DNA of 64,000 nucleotides from Azospirillum baldaniorum (GTDB taxonomy: Bacteria > Pseudomonadota > Alphaproteobacteria > Azospirillales > Azospirillaceae), in contig NZ_CP022254.1 of NCBI RefSeq assembly GCF_003119195.2, positions 1,705,001 to 1,769,000 on the forward strand, written 5' to 3'. Position 1 is the stretch's first letter, and the number at the start of each line of letters is the position of its first letter. The notes beneath the pieces were generated by a model, which saw nothing but the letters and a program-made list of their open reading frames with translations, made no database searches and was not told where the DNA came from. Below are positions 19,601-26,057 of this stretch, one piece after another. The translations under genes were made by a program, and so were the position numbers.

Positions 19601-22600
19601 GGCTGAAATCCGCCGTCACGCCGGCGATCGTGTCGGTGTTGTCGCTCCCGTCGCCGCTTGCGCTGTTGTCCCAGACCGCCTTCACCGTGCTGCCGATGCG
19701 CAGCGTGTTGTTCGTGCCAACCAGCGACGCTTGGCCCGCCATGTTGCCCAGCGTCAGCGTGGGCGCCACATTGTCCACCGTGGCGTTGGTGCCGTCGGCC
19801 CGCGTGGTGCTTCCCGAGGCCGTGGTCGCGGTGACCGAGACGTTGCGGTTGGTGGTGTCGATGGACCCGGCCGTGATGGTGTAGGTCGCGGTCCAGACGC
19901 CGTTGCTGTTGGTCGCCGCGACCGCCGAACCGCCGCCGAACTGGCTGAAGTCCATCGTCACGCCGGTGAGGGCGTCGGTGTTGTTGTCGCCGGTGGCGGT
20001 GTTGTTCCAGGTCGCGGTGACGGTGTCGCCGATCTTGTAGGCACCGCCCGTCCCGCTGCCGCCGGAAATGGAGATGTTCGCATCGGTGACGGTCGGGCCG
20101 GTCGGGGCGGCGCTCATCGTGATGTCGGCGAAGGCGCCGTTGTCGGTGATCGTGAAGGTCGTCAGGCTGGGAGCGTCGGTGAAGGTGATGACGACGTCGG
20201 ACCCTCCGCCAAAGGTGCCGTTCTTGTCCCAATCCACCGTCAGCGTCTTGGTGCCGCTGTCGTACTGCAGATGGCTCGCGCCGAGCATCTGGGCAGCCCC
20301 ACCGGTCAACCGGATGATGTCGCCGCTCTCCAGCGTCGTGATGACGTCGCCGTTGGGATCGACGAAGACGTCGTTGCCGGCACCGCCGGTCAACGTGTCG
20401 TTGCCGGCGCCACCGGTCAGGGTGTCGTTGCCGATGCCGCCCTCCAGGGAATCGTCGCCGTCCCCGCCGTTCAGGGAATCGTTGTTTCCGCCGCCGATGA
20501 GGGTGTCGTTGCCGTCTCCGCCGTTCAGCGTGTCCCGACCGTCCCCGCCGTTGATGGAGTCGTTGCCGTCCCCGCCTTCGATCGAATCGCTCTGGGCCGT
20601 CCCGGTCAGCACGTTGTTTCCGCCGCTGCCGAAGATCTTGAGGCCGCCAGCCAGCGTCACGGCGGACGCGTCGACATTCACCGAAGCGTTGCTGGCCGCG
20701 CCGTTGACGTCGCCGGTTATCGCGATGGTGAAGTTGTTGCTGCCGTTCTTCAGATTGCTGTTGAGGGTGAGGGTGTCACCGTCGGTCGCGCTGTAGAACC
20801 GTATGGTGTCGGAGCTGGTACCGCCGTCGATGGTTTCGTTGGCCGTGTGGTGGGAACCGGCGGCAATGCCGAAAACGTCGTTGAAGCTCCCCCCGAAGAG
20901 GGAGTCGGTTCCGGCTCCGCCGATGATGGTGTCGTTGCCGGTGCCGCCGATGATGGTGTCGTCCCCATCGCCGCCATCCAGGACGTTGTCCCCGTTGCCG
21001 CCGTTGATCGAGTCGTTGTAGGCCGATCCGGTCAGGACGTTTTTTCCGGCGTTGCCGATGATCGTGACGCCGCCCGTCAGCGTCACGGCGGACGCGTCGA
21101 CCCCCACTGCCGAGTTGCTGGTCGTGCCGTCGGCTCTGCGCGAGACGTCGATGGTGATGGTGCCGTCGCTGTCGGTCAGGTTGCTGTTGAGGACCAGAAC
21201 GGCGCCGGACGACGAGGAGACGAAGCGGATGACATCGTTTCCGGCGCCGCCGTTGATGGTTTCGTTGGTGGGATGATCGGCAACAGCGGAAATGAGGAAC
21301 ACGTCATCGCCATCGCCGCCGATCAAGGTGTCGATGCCGGCGCCGCCGCTCAATGTGTCGTCGCCATCGCCGCCGACCAGGCTGTCGTTGCCGGCGCCGC
21401 CGTCCAGGGTGTCGTTGCCGGTGCCGCCGACGATCGAGTCATCGCCGTTGCCGCCGCTCAGGCTGTCGTTGCCGGCGCCGCCGAACAGGGTATCGTTGCC
21501 GTTGGCGGCGCTGATCGTGTCGTTCTGGGCCGTTCCGGTAAGCGTGTTGGCTTCGCCGTTGCCGGATATGGTGACGCCGCCCGACAGCGTCACGGCGGAC
21601 GCGTCGATGTTCACCGCCGCGTTGTTGATCCCGCCGGTCGCGGTGCCCGATATCACGATGCTGATGGTGCCGTCGCTGTCCGTCACGTTCCCGTTGAGGA
21701 CCAGGGTGTCCCCGGCCGTCGTGCTGAAGAAGCGGATGGTGTCGTCGCCGGCCCCGCCGTCGATGATGTCGTCGGCGGTGTAGTCGGAAAGGCTGCCGAT
21801 GCTGACGGTGTCATTGCCGTCACCGCCGACCAGCGAATCGTTGCCGGCGCCGCCGATAAGAATGTCGTTGCCGGCGCCACCGACGAGGGTGTCGTTGCCG
21901 GTGCCGCCGTCCAGGTAATCGTTGCCGTCGCCGCCCTCCAGGCTGTCGTTGCCGGCGTCGCCGTAGAGGCTGTCGTCGCCGTCGCCACCGTCCAGGGTGT
22001 CGTTGCCGTCGTTGCCCCTCAGGGTGTCGTTGCCGGCAAGGCCGGCGATGCTGTCGTTGCCGACGGTGCCGGTCAGCGAATCGTTGCCGGCGGTTGCGGC
22101 GAGGGGAGCCAGCGCATGGGCGTAGCCCTGGAACACCAGGGACGACGTTTCCAGGCTTCCGATCCCGGTCTCCAGAACCCAGTTTCCGCCGGCGGCGAAG
22201 CTGCCCGTCCGGTCGATGGAGGCCGCGACGTCGGCTCCGGTCGCCGTGGCCAGGGCGGCGACGAACGCCGCGCCGTTTCCGCCCGCCACGTCGCAGCCGT
22301 ACAGCAGCAGGTCGCCTCCGTCCGCCAGCGCGCCGCCCAGGGCGGCCAGTTCGGCGGAGCGGGCCGCCACGGCAGCGATGTCAAGAACGAGCGTTCCCAG
22401 CCGGAGTTGCCCCTCGGCGCCATGGCTCAACACATGGATGGCGTCGTAGCCCTCCTTGCCCGCCGCCCAAGCCGCCATCTGCGCCAGCCCGTCCGCCGCG
22501 CCGTCCAGGAGCACGACGTCGATTCCGGCCGCCACGCCCGCCACGAGAGTCTGCCAGTCGGCAAGGCCGGTATCGATGAACACAACCTCCTTGCGCCCGC

Positions 22601-22673
22601 CATCAGCGACGGGATCGGCCGTCCGCGGAATCGACCCGGCGACGGCGGCGGCGATGAGGGTGGTCGTATCCAT
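13662..22673 (-). CDS. Giant RTX / Ig-like repeat protein with N-terminal DUF4347
   Basis: About 3,003 residues from ATG 22673 (MDTTTLIAA; AGGGG ribosome site), rather than the in-frame ATG at 22697. Order: DUF4347 domain (about 1-185, with LSHGAEGQL and LYGCDVAGG); nonapeptide RTX repeats GGxGNDxL interrupted by three beta-rich segments (to about residue 775); eleven Ig-like repeats of about 112 residues with KIGDTVTATW, DFSQFGGGSAV, NSNGVWTATYTIT and RNVSVTVTD; a bacterial Ig domain and Calx-like modules; a second RTX block and a C-terminal cap. Such proteins are exported by type I secretion, bind calcium and act as adhesins or matrix proteins. No secretion genes are adjacent. IS6-type ends lie on both sides. 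Confidence 0.9.
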   Translation of the reverse strand: MDTTTLIAAAVAGSIPRTADPVADGGRKEVVFIDTGLADWQTLVAGVAAGIDVVLLDGAADGLAQMAAWAAGKEGYDAIHVLSHGAEGQLRLGTLVLDIAAVAARSAELAALGGALADGGDLLLYGCDVAGGNGAAFVAALATATGADVAASIDRTGSFAAGGNWVLETGIGSLETSSLVFQGYAHALAPLAATAGNDSLTGTVGNDSIAGLAGNDTLRGNDGNDTLDGGDGDDSLYGDAGNDSLEGGDGNDYLDGGTGNDTLVGGAGNDILIGGAGNDSLVGGDGNDTVSIGSLSDYTADDIIDGGAGDDTIRFFSTTAGDTLVLNGNVTDSDGTISIVISGTATGGINNAAVNIDASAVTLSGGVTISGNGEANTLTGTAQNDTISAANGNDTLFGGAGNDSLSGGNGDDSIVGGTGNDTLDGGAGNDSLVGGDGDDTLSGGAGIDTLIGGDGDDVFLISAVADHPTNETINGGAGNDVIRFVSSSSGAVLVLNSNLTDSDGTITIDVSRRADGTTSNSAVGVDASAVTLTGGVTIIGNAGKNVLTGSAYNDSINGGNGDNVLDGGDGDDTIIGGTGNDTIIGGAGTDSLFGGSFNDVFGIAAGSHHTANETIDGGTSSDTIRFYSATDGDTLTLNSNLKNGSNNFTIAITGDVNGAASNASVNVDASAVTLAGGLKIFGSGGNNVLTGTAQSDSIEGGDGNDSINGGDGRDTLNGGDGNDTLIGGGNNDSLNGGDGDDSLEGGIGNDTLTGGAGNDTLTGGAGNDVFVDPNGDVITTLESGDIIRLTGGAAQMLGASHLQYDSGTKTLTVDWDKNGTFGGGSDVVITFTDAPSLTTFTITDNGAFADITMSAAPTGPTVTDANISISGGSGTGGAYKIGDTVTATWNNTATGDNNTDALTGVTMDFSQFGGGSAVAATNSNGVWTATYTITAGSIDTTNRNVSVTATTASGSTTRADGTNATVDNVAPTLTLGNMAGQASLVGTNNTLRIGSTVKAVWDNSASGDGSDNTDTIAGVTADFSQYGGGSAVAMTNTGGVWQATYTIAAGGLDTTGRNVSITVTDNAGNSKTLTDTANHKLDNAAPTVTDANIAISGGTGTGGAYKIGDTVTATWDNTVDGDNNTDTVSGVTMDFSQFGGGSAVAAINSNGVWTATYTITAGSMDATNRNVSVTVTDNAGNATTRADTANATVDNRAPTVTDANLSISGGSGTGGAFKIGDTVTATWDNTLSGDDNTDTLAGVTVDFSQFGGGAAVAATNSNGVWTATYTITAAPGGTANLNVSVTANDDAGNVTTVADTANATLEVAVPTVTDGNIAISGGSGTGGAYKIGDTVTATWDNTVDGDNNTDTVSGVTMDFSQFGGGSAVAATNSNGVWTATYTITAGSIDDTSRNVSVSASLAGAGTTTTADTTNAMVDNQAPTVTDGHISVSGATGTGGAFKIGNTVTATWDDTLLNGDNNTDTLSSVTFDFSAFGGGSAVAGVNNGGVWTATHTITGGSIDATNRNVSVTVTDDAGNVTTTADSNNATVDNIAPTVTDANISISGATGIAGAFKIGDTVTVVWNGTADGNTDTLAGVTVDFSQFGGGSAVAATNSNGVWTATHTIVSGSIDATGRNVSVTATDDAGNTKTGIDSSNAVVDDREPWARDSFIAISGATGTGGVYKIGDTVTATWDNRMVGGDNNTDSLTSVTFDFSAFGGGSAVVASQTDDVWTATYTITAGSIDAASRNVSVTVIDDAGNTATGTDTTNATVDNVAPTVTDANLSISGGTGTGGAFKAGDTVTAIWNNTLAGDNNTDTLASVTVDFSQFGGGSAVAATNSNGVWTATYTITGGSVDATDRNVSVTVTDDAGNTTTRADTTNTTLDNVAPTVTDANISISGATGTGGSFKTGDTVTAIWDNTLAGDNNTDTLAGVTMDFSQFGGGSAVAATNSNGVWTATYTITVGSIDATDRNVSVSVTDDAGNTTTRADGMNASVDNVAPTVTDAAISISGGSGPGGAYKAGDTVTMTWHSTVTGDNNTDTLAGVSVDFSQFGGSSAVAATHSNGVWTATHTITTGALEAANRNVSVTVTDNAGNVTTRADTTNATVDNAPPAAPAITGFSSDTGSSSSDRLTNDTTLVLSGTAEANALVTVKLGGNSIGTANTNGSGAWTFDYTGTVLPAGTHSFTATATDAAGNVSTASSPFTITVDTGAPSATLTLSDTSLDETGAATLTITFTEAPVGFALDDLSVSDATLSNLTVQADSNGLVFTATLTPNLDVEATGRTVTLGTGWTDAAGNAPAATASSPAFSIDTLGAAGVIATPSGSVTSEAGGAVTVAIVLATRPRGDVTIPLSVSRPGEARISAGSLTFTTANWDTPQTVTVTGLDDSVNDGAQAYDLVLGAITSTDGRYAGLDPADVALSNADDDPPSIALATATRDDSTTGDPTARVTGTADAGSKVEVWRDLDNDGVLDPEDTLLTSVQLGAAETAFTIDVPLPNNALTDLILVAVDADGHRSAPLDVIQRFRTVETGSGTNVTNESSVDSDGHERVDVEAVSEQAGGFAEVVLTDQTEDDGEPMLTASVSAGTRLVASGPAAQQSSAVAGQTLSNSLLTLAAGADEAEKAALQQLASRMPAATSALGSATPVTVRQIVVTASSGGATTGPVTIRGTADQGDGVAAVVLDTRQAAGSTEVNLDNVSVAVILGEARIGGGAGNNAAYGDSSAQFMRMGPGDDTLSGGGGNDTIASTTGNDLLSGDDGDDLVHGGEDNDTVLGGAGNDTVGGGTGDDYVFGGTGDDMLFGEDGNDWVIGGDGLDILSGGAGNDLLFGEGGNDTVFGGDGNDAAFGQEGDDILSLEAGNDIADGGDGSDTLFGGDGNDTLFGGAGADLLSLDAGNDIADGGAGNDTLLGGAGNDTLFGGAGADLIDGGEGNDVIFLIDGADTVWGGAGSDLFALGTGSGGSVVMDFTAGTDRLALTDASISLAGVIASARVVGGSTVLDLRPGSSVTIQGQTGDVARWFS
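13870..14600 (-). repeat. C-terminal RTX nonapeptide block of the giant protein
   Basis: Tandem GGxGNDxLxGG-type units encoding calcium-binding beta-roll turns; at DNA level, GTCGTTGCCG-like words recur every 27 bp on the + strand. Confidence 0.85.
16398..20096 (-). repeat. Eleven tandem Ig-like repeats, about 336 bp each
   Basis: Units start with PTVTDANISISG-like words and end in TVDNVA. Eleven can be counted; the unit just after the first (reading 5' to 3' in the gene) is the most diverged (PTLTLGNMAGQ) and the eighth opens PWARDSFIAISG. Several are near-identical over long stretches, so recombination and copy-number change are likely. Confidence 0.85.
20345..22090 (-). repeat. N-terminal RTX blocks of the giant protein
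   Basis: Groups of GGxGNDxL nonapeptides separated by three related beta-rich segments, each with a hydrophobic stretch and an SAVTL-like word. They follow the DUF4347 domain directly. Confidence 0.8.
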
Positions 22674-22852
22674 GTTTGCGCCCCTGCTTGTTTCCATCGC
22701 TTAGGGCAACCGGCCTATCGCATTCGCTCTAAGATTGTTTCGCAATAGAAAGATTGCCTATTAATTTCTATCTATCAGAATGCATATTGCGTGTTCAATC
22801 GACGGAGCGTTATGTCGCAAATTGCAATATATTGCCACGATGCAACAAAAAT
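22674..22852. promoter_or_regulatory. AT-rich upstream region of the giant RTX gene
   Basis: AT-rich sequence with a 12-bp palindrome GCAATATATTGC at 22824-22835. It probably holds the promoter of the leftward RTX gene. No other gene is visible. Confidence 0.45.
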
Positions 22853-22882
22853 GGCTCTGTTGCAAAGTTGGCCGGCAGGCGG
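22853..22882 (+). mobile_element. IS6-type end, solo
   Basis: GGCTCTGTTGCAAAGTTGGC followed by CGGCAGGCGG matches the left arm at 13307 in the same orientation and extends past the usual 14-bp inverted repeat. No transposase follows. Together with 13307-13390 it brackets the RTX gene. Confidence 0.6.
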
Positions 22883-22996
22883 CGGAATGGCTGGACGTTG
22901 GAGGGAGGCCCCCCAGGGCTTGCTTAGAATGCCGATCAAAACCTCTACCGATTCGTGTATAATCAACGACTTGAGCCTATGGAGGCGGGGTTATGA

Positions 22997-23170
22997 TCCG
23001 CGTTCTTAGCCAAGCATCCCGCTGCTCTGGAGCTGCTGAAGCAATGCCTCCACCGCTCGGTTTGGCCACCAGAGTGCCGTCGCGCAAACGAGCGGTTACG
23101 CGACAGTAGCGGCGCGACGGTGCGAAGCGGCGGAACGTGTTGCAAAACCTGTCGCGTTATGCTGTCGTGA
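22997..23170 (+). pseudogene. Small cysteine-containing ORF, 5'-truncated
   Basis: Open frame of 57 codons with no usable start: AKHPAALELLKQCLH, CRRANERLRDS and C-terminal CCKTCRVMLS. The protein-like composition and cysteine pairs suggest a real but truncated gene. It ends TCG TGA AAGGGC, the same stop-codon motif as at the ends of the recombinase gene and other small accessory genes. Not recognised. Confidence 0.4.
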
Positions 23171-23193
23171 AAGGGCATGGATCAAACGCGACA
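23150..23193. promoter_or_regulatory. Inverted repeat around the recombinase start, possible res site or operator
   Basis: TGTCGCGTT (23150-23158) and AACGCGACA (23185-23193) are perfect inverted arms flanking the start codon at 23177; a further ACGCGACA lies at 23098-23105. Spaced sites like this upstream of a serine recombinase are typical of resolution sites that double as operators. Confidence 0.5.
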
Positions 23194-23791
23194 CAACATC
23201 CCCGCACCGCATCTGATCGGCTACGCTCGCGTCTCGACCGAAGACCAGCGGCTCGATCTCCAGCTCGCTGCCCTGGCCGCCGCCGGGGTGGCCGAGGCCG
23301 ACGTGTGGAGTGACAAGGCGAGCGGCGTCCGCTCCGACCGTCCCGGCTTGGCCGGCGCCCTGAAGGCATGCCGCCGCGGTGACGTGCTGGTGGTGTGGCG
23401 GCTCGACCGCTTGGCCCGGTCCACCGCCGAGCTGCTGCGCATCGCCGACGATCTGAACACGCGCGGGGTGGTGCTGCGCAGCCTGACCGAGAGCATCGAC
23501 ACCGGCGGCGCCGTCGGCCGCCTCGTGTTCACGGTGATTTCGGCGATGGCCGAGTTTGAGCGCAACCTCATCAGCGAGCGGACCAAGGCCGGCATGGCAG
23601 CGGCGCGAGCAAAGGGGCACCGCGGCGGCCGTCCGGCCAAGCTGACGGACCGTCAACTCGGTATGGCGGAGCGTCTGCTCGCCGATCCGGCCACAACTGG
23701 CCAGCAGGTCGCCGACCAGTTCGGGGTGCACCGGGGGACCTTGTATCGGGCGCTCGCCGATTACCGGCGGCGGCGCGAACTCAAGTCGTGA
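23177..23791 (+). CDS. Serine site-specific recombinase (resolvase/invertase family)
   Basis: 204 residues. The resolvase domain begins IGYARVSTEDQ with nucleophile S20, followed by VWRLDRLARS (active-site arginines) and the E helix FERNLISERTKAGM. A C-terminal Hin-type HTH (about 150-200, TTGQQVADQFGVHRGTLYRAL) completes a small Tn3-resolvase or DNA-invertase type protein. There is no Tn3 transposase nearby. ATG 23177 lies inside an inverted repeat, suggesting autoregulation or a recombination site. The stop is in the TCGTGAAAGG motif; the AAAGG also serves as ribosome site for the next gene. Confidence 0.9.
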   Translation: MDQTRHNIPAPHLIGYARVSTEDQRLDLQLAALAAAGVAEADVWSDKASGVRSDRPGLAGALKACRRGDVLVVWRLDRLARSTAELLRIADDLNTRGVVLRSLTESIDTGGAVGRLVFTVISAMAEFERNLISERTKAGMAAARAKGHRGGRPAKLTDRQLGMAERLLADPATTGQQVADQFGVHRGTLYRALADYRRRRELKS

Positions 23792-23801
23792 AAGGTCGAC
23801 G

Positions 23802-24038
23802 ATGCGGTATCAAGATGAACTCACCAACCTGATCCGCGACGCATTGGCATCAGACGGAACCGACCCAGGGACAGTGCGCGTCAAGGGGTTCGCCCGCCGC
23901 TATCAGATCCTGCTGGCCGAGCAGTTGGACGGCCGGGACGTGGAGGCCGCCGTCGCGACGCTGCGGGGCGAGGTGGAGGCCGCCGGCTTCATGTGGGGCG
24001 CGCTCAAGCGCGCGGCGCGAAAACAACCTGTGTCGTGA
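23802..24038 (+). CDS. Small hypothetical protein downstream of the recombinase
   Basis: 78 residues, soluble, arginine- and alanine-rich, with two helical stretches (FARRYQILLAEQLDG and VEAAVATLRGEVEAAG). ATG 23802 is 10 bp after the recombinase stop with an AAAGG site, so co-translation is likely. The start codon, spacing and codon use look real, but I do not recognise the family. It ends TCG TGA AAGC, a variant of the stop motif seen in neighbouring small genes. Confidence 0.6.
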   Translation: MRYQDELTNLIRDALASDGTDPGTVRVKGFARRYQILLAEQLDGRDVEAAVATLRGEVEAAGFMWGALKRAARKQPVS

Positions 24039-24135
24039 AAGCAACCGTGTTTTGCTAAGCGGGAACTACGCCTTTGGACGCAGTTCTTGTTTGGATCCCG
24101 CGTGTCTTTAATGTCGAGTTAAAGGAGGTGGCCGT
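24039..24135. other. Short intergenic stretch
   Basis: No gene is seen. A very strong Shine-Dalgarno (AAAGGAGG, 24121-24128) precedes a nine-codon GTG frame that reads into the inverted repeat at 24136; this may be a leader peptide or chance. Confidence 0.3.
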
Positions 24136-24542
24136 GTGGCAGCGGAGCAGGAAACCCAGGTAACGGCTAGATTCTAGAAAACACGGCGTTTCCTCTAAGC
24201 GTCCGTTTCGGCAGACCTTTTCACGAGGATGAGGACCTTGCGGCATTTGCTCTCATTCGAAGGATTTCATGTGCGACGTCGCGAGCTTGCCGCCCATTGG
24301 CTATTGCTTCATCGGCACAGATACGGGCCTCTACAGCCGCACTGAGGAGCGTTTCAGACCTGGCTCTGGCCCGGCGAGCCATGTCCTGAAGGCGGCTCGA
24401 TTGATCTTGGAGTTGTTGCCGTAGCATGGGCAGTCTTTCTCTATGGCGCAGAGAATGAACAGCCGAAGTGGGGTGTCGTCTCTGGTGTAGACCCAATCGA
24501 GGCACACTGAGAGTTTACCTGGGTTTTCTGCTCCGCTGCTAC
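24136..24542. mobile_element. 407-bp inverted-repeat element (MITE-like) carrying a small gene
   Basis: Left arm 24136-24163 and right arm 24515-24542 are 28-nt inverted copies with 26 matches. The outer ends read GTGGCAGCGG and CCGCTGCTAC. No transposase is inside. Both arms are preceded on their outer side by an AAAGG-containing word. The interior holds one plausible short gene on the minus strand. Confidence 0.6.
24221..24427 (-). CDS. Small charged helical protein inside the inverted-repeat element
   Basis: 68 residues, nearly all helix, rich in Arg, Ala, Gln and Ser: starts MLRQQLQDQSSRLQDMARRA, then SETLLSAAVEARICADEA and a serine tail. Composition and the L-R-LQD / RAR pattern resemble the three small proteins at 34284-35332, so it may be a distant member of the same family (inference). 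ATG 24427 has a GAGAAAG ribosome site. It lies wholly between the 28-nt inverted repeats. Confidence 0.5.
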   Translation of the reverse strand: MLRQQLQDQSSRLQDMARRARARSETLLSAAVEARICADEAIANGRQARDVAHEILRMRANAARSSSS

Positions 24543-24718
24543 TCACCTTTCGGCCGGCAAACATATGGTCTGGAGCGCGCGATTGAACCGGCGGTGCTCC
24601 GCGTCAAGGCGGGCGCAAACGCGCCCCCGCCCTGCGGGCGGCCTTGGCCTTGACCCGTCCGCGCCGCCGGTTCGATGTGTTCGGCATCGGTCGACGGCGA
24701 GCGCCGACCGTCGGCCTT

Positions 24719-25663
24719 TCACGCCGGTTTGGCTTCCCAATTGGCTCCCTGGGCGACCATGGCGTTGAGGCGGACAATCAGTTTGCGCATGCAGGCGGCC
24801 AAGGCGACCTTCGGTGGCTTCCCTCGTCCGATCAGGCCCTCGTAGAAATCGGCGATGACGCCCTTGGCGTGGGTGGCAGCGGACAAGGTGGCCAGATACA
24901 GGGCACGGCGGACATCGGCCCGCCCGCCGGCGATGTGGCGTTGGCCGCGCAAGGTGCCGCTGTCGCGGTCGAAGGGTGCGACGCCGACCAGGGCAGCGAT
25001 CTTCCCGCCGGAAATCCGACCCAACTCCGGCAGCAGGACGGCCAGCGTCACCGCGGTCAAAGGACCGATGCCCGGTGCGGTCTGGAGATCTTGCACCGTT
25101 CGGGACAGGGATGACAGGGTTTTGGCCGTCTGTGCGATGGCGGCGTCCAGCGTGGCGATCTCCTGTGCCAGATGCTCGACCGCGTTGGTCAGCGCCTCCC
25201 GGGCGGCGGCTGGGGCATGGGGGATGCCCTTGCCGAGATCAGCGCGTTTGCTGACGAGCAGGCGGCGCGCCTTGATCAGGCCGGCCAGTTCCTCGCGGGC
25301 CGGGTCGGCCGGAAGCAGCAGTTCCGCCGTCTGGGTGGCTGTGAACTCAGCGATCACCGCCGCGTCGAGGCGATCGTTTTTGGCCCGCCGCCCCTTGGCT
25401 TTGGCAAAATGGCGGACCCGCGCTGGATCGAACACCCGGACCGATACCCCGGCGGCGCGCAGTGCGTTCCGAACCGGACGTTCATAGCCGCCGCTGGCTT
25501 CCAGACCGACGACGCCGATTGCCCGTTCCGTGATCCAGGCCACCAGCTCCCGGTGTCCTTCGGACGTGTTGGCCACCCGATGCCAGCCGGCGCCGGGGAA
25601 CACGGCAACATCCAGGAAATCCTTCCCGCAATCGATCCCCACGGCTCGTTCAGATTCCGGCAT
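24719..25663 (-). CDS. IS110-family transposase
   Basis: 314 residues from ATG 25663 (MPESERAVGIDCGKDFLDVA; first DEDD aspartate in GIDCGKDF). The N-terminal RuvC-like DEDD domain includes VGLEASGGYERP and KNDRLDAAVIAEF; the C-terminal domain carries QTAPGIGPLTAVTL and the PFDRDSGTLRGQRHIAGG serine region. The last helices MRKLIVRLNAMV end normally, so it looks intact. It recombines the element without terminal inverted repeats, guided by a structured bridge RNA encoded in a flanking non-coding end. The stop lies in GCGTGAAAGG on the minus strand. Confidence 0.93.
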   Translation of the reverse strand: MPESERAVGIDCGKDFLDVAVFPGAGWHRVANTSEGHRELVAWITERAIGVVGLEASGGYERPVRNALRAAGVSVRVFDPARVRHFAKAKGRRAKNDRLDAAVIAEFTATQTAELLLPADPAREELAGLIKARRLLVSKRADLGKGIPHAPAAAREALTNAVEHLAQEIATLDAAIAQTAKTLSSLSRTVQDLQTAPGIGPLTAVTLAVLLPELGRISGGKIAALVGVAPFDRDSGTLRGQRHIAGGRADVRRALYLATLSAATHAKGVIADFYEGLIGRGKPPKVALAACMRKLIVRLNAMVAQGANWEAKPA

Positions 25664-25857
25664 CCTCGTGATCCTTCCTTGTGATGCGAGCTCGTGCTCA
25701 AGCAACCGTTCGGACTTGCAAGGATGGTTGGCCGCCCTCAAGCTTTCACTCGGCTTCGGAGCCTTGGGCGCGACGGGGTCGGTCAACCTGGACGACAGGT
25801 CGCCACCAGCCGTCCAGGGTTAAATATGGACTGAGCTTGTCATACAAGGGCGCGGCC
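25664..25857. other. Probable 5' non-coding end of the IS110 element
   Basis: About 190 bp upstream of the IS110 transposase without a convincing gene. In IS110-group elements the bridge RNA is encoded in this long left end. I cannot fold it reliably by eye, so no RNA boundaries are given. Confidence 0.4.
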
Positions 25858-26046
25858 ATGGCTCTGTGTGATGATTGGCGGTGCCCGGCTAAAGCGTCGT
25901 GTGCCCTGCACCTCTGGCGGTCTCCGGAGTACGGGGCATGCGACCTCGCGCGGACAGTGGAGACGAAAGCGGGCAGCCGGGAGGCCGGCGCCGAGGCTTG
26001 CGCGGCCTACCGCGCCGATGATCCCAAGCCTTGGCTGATGTCGTGA
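25858..26046 (+). CDS. Small cysteine-rich protein
   Basis: 62 residues, MALCDDWRCPAKASCALHLW at the start, with Cys at 4, 9, 15, 28 and 47 approximately. The CxxxxCxxxxxC spacing suggests a small metal-binding or disulfide fold. ATG 25858 is preceded by AAGGG at good distance. The gene ends ATG TCG TGA AAGGG, the stop motif shared with other small accessory genes. Similar short cysteine proteins are common near mobile DNA in this group; function unknown. Confidence 0.6.
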   Translation: MALCDDWRCPAKASCALHLWRSPEYGACDLARTVETKAGSREAGAEACAAYRADDPKPWLMS

Positions 26047-26057
26047 AAGGGTGCATC

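Noticed and set aside
20345..22090. Regular 27-bp periodic repeats that could suggest a CRISPR array
   Set aside because: They encode GGxGNDxL RTX nonapeptides in frame, with no unique spacers.
16176..22748. Very long open frame (about 2,190 codons) on the + strand
   Set aside because: It is the antisense of the repetitive RTX/Ig gene; composition (strings of G, V, R, H) and lack of domains show it is a shadow of high-GC repeats.
22853..23176. Tn3-type transposon around the serine recombinase
   Set aside because: No Tn3 transposase and no 38-bp terminal repeats were seen; only an IS6-type end lies nearby.
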